Source of the DNA: an uncultured Saprospiraceae bacterium
GTDB taxonomy: Bacteria; Bacteroidota; Bacteroidia; Chitinophagales; Saprospiraceae
DNA length: 64,000 nucleotides
Assembly: GCA_937950315.1 (NCBI GenBank)
Contig: CALFDU010000046.1
Coordinates: 1-64,000, forward strand
Direction of reading: 5' to 3'
A model generated the notes under the pieces. The model was not told the DNA's origin. It saw only the letters and a program-made list of their open reading frames with translations, and did not search any database. Position 1 is the first letter of the stretch, and the number at the start of each line of letters is the position of its first letter. Both the position numbers and the translations under genes were made by a program. Positions 58,701 through 64,000 of this stretch are shown here, in pieces.

Positions 58701-60479
58701 TTGGAAATCACTGGTCAATTGAATTACTAGATTTTCAGTCGTGATGGCAACGGGTGCAGTATCATCAACCACGGTTACTTTTACCTCAGATGTGCTTTGG
58801 TTACCACAACAGTCTTGACCATAATAGGTGAAGGTATGAATCCCCACTGGAACGTAGAGTGCCGTGTGTCCAGTAAAAATAATTCCCGTTGGACCTGTGA
58901 CCCAGTAATTGGTTTCATTATCACAATCATCATAGATATGATCTGGTGGAGGCATCAAAATATCTGCATGACATGAACCTGGATCAACACTGACTGTAAT
59001 ATCAGAAACAGTCAAATCAGGACCATCAATATCTGTTATCTTAATCAACTGATCAAAAGTAACACTAGTTCCTTTGCACCAATCAATCAATGACCATGTA
59101 CGCGTTATTTTGGAATTACCATAACACCCTGCTCCACACAAATCAAAAAGCTGATCTTGAAATCCAACATATAGATTACAAGTATTACTTGTAATAGGTG
59201 CAGCATGATAATTTCCATCATAGCCTTTGGTCACATAATATGGATAGGCATAAGGAATGCCTTCATTGTTTTCTTCTAGAATGGTTGTCTGCACATAATC
59301 ATCTAGGGGCCCTGAAGGGGTATTGGGGGTATCTATATCATAATAATCAGCAACATTACTAGGTAGAAAATTACTTCCGCATGGAAGCACGACTTCTCTT
59401 TCTGGCAAATAGTAATCGTGCACACCTTGGGCAGGCCATTCTTCCCACAACCCATCGATGGTATTACCTGCGTCATTCAATTGGATTGCTTCAAAGAAAA
59501 ATTCTTCTACACAATACTCAGTCAATTGATGCCCGGTATTAAAATTATAAACAAAACCTGTTGACCTTGTTACAAGTTTACTTCCACATCCATCTGCTTC
59601 GGAAATGGTATACGTGGGCTCAAGGGCTAGAAAGTTATTGCAATTATCAATCGGTTCATCAAGTTCAGGCAGTAATAATATCAGCGTCGTCGTATCAATC
59701 AAATCGGAACAATGAAAAGTGCAATGTGGATTTTTAATAATAAAATCACCATTCAATACACTCGCATCAACGATAAAATCACCCACATTAAATGCAGTAT
59801 TTATAAAATGAGAAACTACTAGATAGTACGTACTGTCCTCGTCCAAAGTCATGGAAATATTTGCGGAAGCGATACCATCACCGTCTATCGCAATCAGGTT
59901 CTCACAAGGATTGGTCTGATCAAAATATCCTTCATAAAGAGAAAGAAAAACATTGGGTTGTGATATGCTTATATCTGTCATTTGGAAGTTGGTTGAACCG
60001 GCAGACTCAATACCAAATTCAAAAACTTCATAAGAAACAGGAATACCTGATTCGCAACCCACACTAGAGACAACATCTGGTCTTACATATATGGGGCTGT
60101 TGTCATCCAAGGTACCTTCCAGCTCCTCAACATCAAGTAAAAATGATTCGCATTCGCAATTGATTACAGGTGGCAATTTATCTTCTACCAATAAATAACC
60201 ACCACAAGAGTTTCCTCCATTCCCGATGCTAACGGTATACTGATACCAGCCGGGTTCATCTATAATTGTTCCATCAATACCTTCAATTGTAAATTCAATA
60301 TTACAGCTTGCAGGAGGCAAGGTTCCTTGAATCAGCATCTGGAGTGTTACATCAACTTGGCAGTCAACATCCAGTGCTACATTTACCTGTCCATTGCATG
60401 CAAAAAAGCATTGAGCATCCAATCTTAAGATACTAGAGCATACCAATAGTAGGATAACTCCATAAGATCTCGGGTTCAT
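55788..60479 (-). CDS. Giant secreted HYR-like protein with dockerin-like, cohesin-like and T9SS domains, 1563 aa
   Basis: A signal peptide (about 1-22, ending LRLDAQC) is followed by HYR-like modules (about 25-1180) with VEDKLPPVINC, FCCEDLY and VEDKLVPIVDCP landmarks shared with the two paralogues downstream. A CarboxypepD-reg-like segment (about 1180-1220), dockerin-like repeats (about 1226-1280; LDLVLIQKHILG and DASNDERVSSIDLIKLRKLILG), an IKSGDVNES half-repeat, a cohesin-like sandwich (about 1350-1470) and a T9SS type A domain (about 1480-1563, QPNPMV) follow. One module has a very acidic loop (DDLDSDDDDGE, about 637-647), possibly Ca2+ binding. Stop and start are clear; no strong terminator was found before the next gene. 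Confidence 0.9.
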   Translation of the reverse strand: MNPRSYGVILLLVCSSILRLDAQCFFACNGQVNVALDVDCQVDVTLQMLIQGTLPPASCNIEFTIEGIDGTIIDEPGWYQYTVSIGNGGNSCGGYLLVEDKLPPVINCECESFLLDVEELEGTLDDNSPIYVRPDVVSSVGCESGIPVSYEVFEFGIESAGSTNFQMTDISISQPNVFLSLYEGYFDQTNPCENLIAIDGDGIASANISMTLDEDSTYYLVVSHFINTAFNVGDFIVDASVLNGDFIIKNPHCTFHCSDLIDTTTLILLLPELDEPIDNCNNFLALEPTYTISEADGCGSKLVTRSTGFVYNFNTGHQLTEYCVEEFFFEAIQLNDAGNTIDGLWEEWPAQGVHDYYLPEREVVLPCGSNFLPSNVADYYDIDTPNTPSGPLDDYVQTTILEENNEGIPYAYPYYVTKGYDGNYHAAPITSNTCNLYVGFQDQLFDLCGAGCYGNSKITRTWSLIDWCKGTSVTFDQLIKITDIDGPDLTVSDITVSVDPGSCHADILMPPPDHIYDDCDNETNYWVTGPTGIIFTGHTALYVPVGIHTFTYYGQDCCGNQSTSEVKVTVVDDTAPVAITTENLVIQLTSDFQGNGTAKLFAENVDNHSFDSCSDVKIEIRRTDGNTYCHPGNATFNDDGHSDDLDSDDDDGEFVKFCCEDLYLVDENGQTYGEYEVRIRVWDDGDGNGVFGTLGDNFNEAWTTVRVEDKLVPIVDCPDHIEVTCEVDINNIMETGEPSAQGACFPTGCDAPNDNFQTKPATSAPFIGEEIPAYNPTCREGAIRRTWYCGGSNCTQWIIVRPLSTEPLEVEWPEDQTVDCLGGEFGEPVVLEDICQTIGTSLVSDTFYFQTGTCFKILNHWSVINWCQYDPLDPDNNDIPEPGLDDGFAEGVLNYTQTIRLFDSVEPNLYVQDTIVSSNVDCVGEGIQLVASATDNGACGTDWLKWEVDVDLYADWEVDYTFSTSLDPSDPFYLTPTMDTMYLDLPDGIEANCSQVHRVHWKVEDGCGNFKSQTQYVTIKDLKKPTPYCLSLSSALMQNGRVELWAKDFDTGSFDNCTDNEYLIYTFSSNVPPQLVDSEEDDPWYDENGVASQSAYINGDAELWNEAIGSSSKIFDCDDLEVTLNAGGILPVSMYVWDLCGNYDYCDVNLQLSDNMDACGLAGARAIIAGNVSTEKGNNLEGMTMILESDAPGYPQNLITDENGNFEFESNPMYASYTLTGSKNDDWLNGVTTLDLVLIQKHILGTQLLDSPYKIIAADASNDERVSSIDLIKLRKLILGITQDIEGNESWRLVPSNETMDINNPWPFNELMNLEDLDMNEQALDFVSIKSGDVNESAITNMIDGDIHVRSLSQMIISVKEESTAQGTKISFVSSKAISIAGFQFALSGIKETTKIIPGAIVMRPENMALRNHSLRFSWNGTQMVHVQEGEILFSVITNDAYGNEFHLETVDFANELYSGDVLEVSGIQLDFNSKKNFELFQMQPNPMVEQAKLSFWLPEDQEYELEFTNMDGQILYTLSALGHSGINEISIDRSLFKGISGVFFYSLKSADKSITKKGILIK

Positions 60480-60517
60480 TTGGGATGAATTTAGGTTCTC
60501 TTAGTTAGTTCGTCACC

Positions 60518-60546
60518 TAAATTTATAAATTCCGAGAATTATCCAA
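60518..60546 (-). promoter_or_regulatory. Possible promoter of the 1563-aa gene
   Basis: Minus-strand TTG (60544-60546), 18 bases, then TAAATTTA (60518-60525), one base off TAnnTTTG. It lies 39 bases before the ATG. It lacks the A8 block of the two paralogous genes. Confidence 0.3.
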
Positions 60547-60655
60547 TAAATCTTAGACTATTGATAATCAAGTAGTTAGGGGTAATTTTTAAATGCTTAA
60601 AAGACATATATATAATCTCCTTAACGTAAGGGACTATAGATATAAGCAATTTTAG

Positions 60656-61888
60656 CTATGCAACTTTCAATTTTTGGAGCTTGGACTTCAAAAGCTTCTC
60701 TTTAACGTATTCTTCGTCGATGATGAGAGAAGTTTTTTCCTTTTCTGATGGCAAATAATACATTGCATCGGTTAAAATCGCTTCACAAATTGATCTAAGT
60801 CCTCTGGCACCCAATCCAAATTCGATGGCTTTCAGAGCAATCAGATCGATGGCTTCTTTGGTGAATTCTAATTTCTTTGATTCCATGTCAAACAACAATT
60901 GGTATTGTTTGATCAAGGCATTTTTAGGCTCAGTCAGGATTCTGACAAGCGCTGCTTGATCCAAAGGATCAAGGTATGTAAGTACAGGCAATCTTCCAAT
61001 CAATTCTGGGATCAAACCAAACCTCTTCAAGTCTTGGTGATTGACATATTGAAGTAAATTTTCTTGGTCTACTTCTTCTACTGAACTTTTATCAAACCCA
61101 ATTACTTGGGTATTCATTCTTCTTGCTATGATTTTCTCAACACCATCGAATGCTCCTCCACAAATGAAGAGAATATTACTTGTATTGATTTTGATCATTT
61201 TCTGTTCTGGATGCTTTCTTCCTCCTTGTGGTGGAACGTTCACATCTGCCCCTTCTAGCATTTTTAAAAGTGCTTGCTGAACACCCTCACCTGATACATC
61301 TCGAGTAATGGAAGGGTTGTCGTTTTTACGAGCAATTTTATCAATCTCATCTATGTATACAATTCCTTTTTGTGCAGCTTCTACATCATAATCACATGCT
61401 TGCAAAAGTCGACTCAACATACTCTCAACATCTTCACCTACATAACCAGCTTCTGTGAAGATTGTCGCATCTACAATTGTAAAAGGCACTTCGAGAAAAC
61501 TGGCAATGGTTTTTGCCATTAATGTTTTTCCTGTTCCTGTACGTCCAACAAAAAGAATATTGGATTTCTGAAGATCAATATCATTCTTGGCTGTGTAGTT
61601 CAATCTTTTGTAGTGATTGTAAACGGCTACAGCTAGGTACTTTTTCGCTTCATCTTGACCAATGATGTATTCGTCAAGATACTCGCTGATACCTTGTGGA
61701 GTAATATTTTCTGGTAATTTGAAATCGGAGGATTTAGGATCACGACTGATCATCTCTTCTGTAAGAATATCGTGGGCTTGTGATACACATGCTTCACAGA
61801 TGTGTGCCTCGATACCGGCAATGAGAATTACAGTTTCTTTTTTATTCTTTCCGCAGAAAGAGCAGTGCTCCTGATTTCTAGATTTCAA
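60656..61888 (-). CDS. clpX: ATP-dependent Clp protease ATP-binding subunit ClpX
   Basis: ClpX unfolds tagged proteins and feeds them to ClpP. The N-terminal C4 zinc-binding domain is at about 9-40 (CSFC...CEAC). Walker A is GRTGTGKT (about 115-122; the usual GPTG/GPTGSGKT has Pro where this has Arg). Walker B is [10 protein letters not shown], followed by the [14 protein letters not shown] block and the [14 protein letters not shown] motif, with the IGF loop (VIGFDKS) for ClpP docking. 410 aa is normal. It starts 22 bases after clpP. Confidence 0.97.
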   Translation of the reverse strand: MKSRNQEHCSFCGKNKKETVILIAGIEAHICEACVSQAHDILTEEMISRDPKSSDFKLPENITPQGISEYLDEYIIGQDEAKKYLAVAVYNHYKRLNYTAKNDIDLQKSNILFVGRTGTGKTLMAKTIASFLEVPFTIVDATIFTEAGYVGEDVESMLSRLLQACDYDVEAAQKGIVYIDEIDKIARKNDNPSITRDVSGEGVQQALLKMLEGADVNVPPQGGRKHPEQKMIKINTSNILFICGGAFDGVEKIIARRMNTQVIGFDKSSVEEVDQENLLQYVNHQDLKRFGLIPELIGRLPVLTYLDPLDQAALVRILTEPKNALIKQYQLLFDMESKKLEFTKEAIDLIALKAIEFGLGARGLRSICEAILTDAMYYLPSEKEKTSLIIDEEYVKEKLLKSKLQKLKVA

Positions 61889-61910
61889 ATTTTATACTTT
61901 AGGTTTTAAA

Positions 61911-62618
61911 TTAAGCCTTTTTTCTCGGATTATCTCTATCCAGTACTTCATCTACCAATCCATAGGCTTTTGCTTCCTTAGATGTCATCCAGTTGTCTCT
62001 TTCGCTATCTGCTTCGACCTTCTTAAAGGTCTGTCCACAATTTTCAGCAAGGATATCATAGAGTTCTTTTCTCAAACTCTTAATTAACTTATATGAGATC
62101 TCCATATCTGTAAACTGACCAGACATTCCACCAGAAGGTTGGTGAATCATGACTCTACTGTGTTGCAGACAAGTACGTTTACCTTGAGTACCTGATGAAA
62201 GTAAAACCGCTCCCATTGATGCTGCCAAACCTGTACAGATTGTTCCAACATCAGGAGATACATATCTCATCGTATCGTAGATTCCCAATCCAGCCAATAC
62301 AGAACCACCTGGACTATTGATAAACATCTGAATATCTCTTTTAGGATCCGTTGATTCCAAAAACAAAAGTTGCGCTTGAATTACATTGGCAACGTAGTCA
62401 TTGATTCCTACTCCTAAGAAGATGATTCTGTCCATCATCAATCTTGAGAATACATCCATCCCCACCACGTTCATCTGTCTTTCTTCAATCACTTGAGGAG
62501 TAAATCCAGTAATATTAGGATAAGCAACGGTTGCTTTTTCCATATAATTTTGAAGATGCATACCACTCATTCCTAAATGCTTGGTTGCATACTTTTGAAA
62601 CTCATCTTTTGGAAACAT
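61911..62618 (-). CDS. clpP: ATP-dependent Clp protease proteolytic subunit ClpP
   Basis: The serine peptidase barrel subunit. Catalytic Ser is in GLAASMGAVLLSSG, His in RVMIHQPSGG and Asp in ADSERDNWM, in the right order. At 235 aa it carries an N-terminal extension (about 35 aa before the NITGFTPQV block) as in many Bacteroidota ClpPs. It starts 3 bases after the tig stop and precedes clpX, forming the tig-clpP-clpX operon. Confidence 0.97.
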   Translation of the reverse strand: MFPKDEFQKYATKHLGMSGMHLQNYMEKATVAYPNITGFTPQVIEERQMNVVGMDVFSRLMMDRIIFLGVGINDYVANVIQAQLLFLESTDPKRDIQMFINSPGGSVLAGLGIYDTMRYVSPDVGTICTGLAASMGAVLLSSGTQGKRTCLQHSRVMIHQPSGGMSGQFTDMEISYKLIKSLRKELYDILAENCGQTFKKVEADSERDNWMTSKEAKAYGLVDEVLDRDNPRKKA

Positions 62619-62621
62619 CTG

Positions 62622-63998
62622 TTATGCTTTTTGTTGTTTGTTAATTTCATCTATCATTGCGTAGAACTCTTCCATGGTCTTTTCTTCAAACTTCACCGTT
62701 ACTACGTTTTCAATTTCTTTGTACATTTTGATGGTGATTGCTTCATCCACCAACTTTCTTCTCTGCTCCTTATCATTCATAAGGTTCTGTGCGATCATAT
62801 CTATATACTGGTCGTTTCCAGCCATATTATAACCAAAGTAACCCTTAACTTGTTCCTTGGCTCTCGCTAAAACTTCTTCTTCTTCAATTTTTATATCAAA
62901 CTTCTTGATCAGGTCACCTTTAATAAGATTCCATTTGATATCATTCTTAAGAAACTCAAGAAACTGAACTTCATCAGCACCTTCTTTCATTACTTGCGCA
63001 TTCTTAGCCCAAGTTAATAAAAATGAGTCTGGCAATTCGATTACCGTCTCACTCATCATTTTGTCCATTACAGACCTAAATAAGAGGTTTTGGCTACTAT
63101 TGTGATGCTCTTCTGTGGTCTTTTCGACCAATCTTTTCAAAGCATCTTCCTTTGTTTTCACCTCTTCTCCAGGGAACATTTTTTCAAACAAAGACTCACC
63201 GATCTCACTTTTGATCATTCGCTCTACATTAGTAATGCTTGCTTTGACCTCTTTGTTGTAAGATCTCATATCTCCATCTTCCATTTTCAAGTAATACTTT
63301 CTTACAAAAGCATCATCTTTCCCTTCAATGTCCAATAAATCTATATCAATAGTATCATCAAGCTTTAGCTTCAATAATTGGTCCTTAATTTCATCTTTTA
63401 GATCTGAAACCAAAAATTTTATCTCTGCTTCTATAGGTTCGGTCAATCCTTCCTCGTCTGTCAATAGCACATCACCCATTAAAGAAATGATATCATTTTC
63501 TTCGATATCTTTTTTAACGGTCTGTCTATCGCCGAGTTGTCCTGCGATTTTGTCCAAGTTTTCATCTGCTTCTTTGTCAGACAACACGAGGTTGAATCTT
63601 ACGTATTCATCTGCAGCATTGATGCCTTTCACCTCAAATTCTGGCTGAAGTGCAACATCAAACTTAAATTTATAATCTTGGAGATTCTTGTGTGTTATAT
63701 CAACAACACCATTGTCTGGACTAAGAATTGGGTCAAGAATGGTTTCTATGTTGTTTTCTTTGAGGTAGTCATAAATTCCTGAAACGGCTTTTTCATTTAC
63801 CATTTGAGCAAGTATTTGATCACCATAAAGGTTTTTTACATAACTAAGAGGAGTCTTCCCCTTTCTGAATCCTTTCATGTGAGCTTGACCTCTTTGCTTT
63901 TTGATTTCATCTTCAAATTGCTTGAGATAGTCAGCTTTATCAATGGATATCGTCAGATTTGCTGTCTGCAAATCATTTTTTTGAAAATCTATATTCAT
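62622..63998 (-). CDS. tig: Trigger factor, ribosome-associated chaperone
   Basis: Trigger factor binds the ribosome near L23 and shields nascent chains. The ribosome-binding motif GFRKGKTPLSYV (about 43-54) is the diverged Bacteroidota form of GFRxGKxP. A central FKBP-like region and a long helical C-terminal domain follow. At 458 aa it matches the family length. The ATG is at 63998, two bases from the window edge, so its own promoter is outside. Co-transcribed with clpP and clpX, which is the usual order. Confidence 0.95.
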   Translation of the reverse strand: MNIDFQKNDLQTANLTISIDKADYLKQFEDEIKKQRGQAHMKGFRKGKTPLSYVKNLYGDQILAQMVNEKAVSGIYDYLKENNIETILDPILSPDNGVVDITHKNLQDYKFKFDVALQPEFEVKGINAADEYVRFNLVLSDKEADENLDKIAGQLGDRQTVKKDIEENDIISLMGDVLLTDEEGLTEPIEAEIKFLVSDLKDEIKDQLLKLKLDDTIDIDLLDIEGKDDAFVRKYYLKMEDGDMRSYNKEVKASITNVERMIKSEIGESLFEKMFPGEEVKTKEDALKRLVEKTTEEHHNSSQNLLFRSVMDKMMSETVIELPDSFLLTWAKNAQVMKEGADEVQFLEFLKNDIKWNLIKGDLIKKFDIKIEEEEVLARAKEQVKGYFGYNMAGNDQYIDMIAQNLMNDKEQRRKLVDEAITIKMYKEIENVVTVKFEEKTMEEFYAMIDEINKQQKA

Positions 63999-64000
63999 AT

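Noticed and set aside
60600-60650. CCTTACGTTAAGG hairpin after clpX considered as a terminator
   Set aside because: The stem is only 5 bp and no T-run follows.

Overview
The window reads as chromosomal DNA of a Bacteroidota bacterium, most likely a Saprospiria-type marine or aquatic heterotroph. Reasons: several very large secreted proteins end in a type IX secretion (T9SS) sorting domain; SprB, HYR-like, SdrD-B-like and dockerin-like modules occur together; good matches to the Bacteroidota promoter (TTG, about 20 bases, TAnnTTTG) are visible; and the housekeeping genes (era-der, tig-clpP-clpX, a TonB receptor under a TPP riboswitch) have Bacteroidota character. The lineage is inferred from gene content, not measured. 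No rRNA, tRNA, CRISPR array, transposase, phage gene or origin was seen.

Layout. 1-5.6 kb (minus): the N-terminal 1749 codons of a giant secreted protein that runs off the left edge, behind a small secreted protein. 5.9-9.1 kb (minus): a TonB-dependent receptor behind a TPP riboswitch (a predicted thiamine receptor) and a NadR-like ATPase. 9.1-12.9 kb (plus): a conserved hypothetical gene, era, der and rfbD. 12.9-13.2 kb holds a promoter and a possible small RNA. 13.2-18 kb (plus): a zinc-peptidase lipoprotein, a voltage-gated-type K+ channel, trkA and trkH, which form a potassium-handling run. 18-19.1 kb (minus): a YjjG-like phosphatase and a DoxX protein. 19.4 kb: a long imperfect inverted repeat, then (plus) an ECF sigma factor overlapping a membrane-anchored partner gene.

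21.3-27 kb (minus): six closely packed genes (glycosyltransferase, DUF1572/DinB-like, Dabb lipoprotein, formylglycine-type sulfatase, FAD-linked oxidase, compact FGE-like lipoprotein). 27-32.1 kb (plus): HerA-like ATPase, hotdog thioesterase, nhaB and a small lipoprotein. 32.1-36 kb: small hypothetical genes, a small T9SS cargo protein and a DUF4403 protein.

36-60.5 kb (minus) is the standout region: four consecutive giant genes (about 1280, 1408, 3699 and 1563 codons) for secreted T9SS cargo. Three are paralogues with the same C-terminal plan: CarboxypepD-reg-like segment, dockerin-like EF-hand repeats, a cohesin-like beta-sandwich, then the sorting domain. The largest also has DUF11-like repeats, an HYR array and a C-type lectin domain placed inside one of the shared modules. 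Two of these genes carry a near-identical promoter block. The fourth is an SprB/SdrD-B protein with a three-copy higher-order repeat. Together they look like a surface fibre or adhesin locus that might assemble through cohesin-dockerin contacts; this is inference. The window ends with tig-clpP-clpX (minus).
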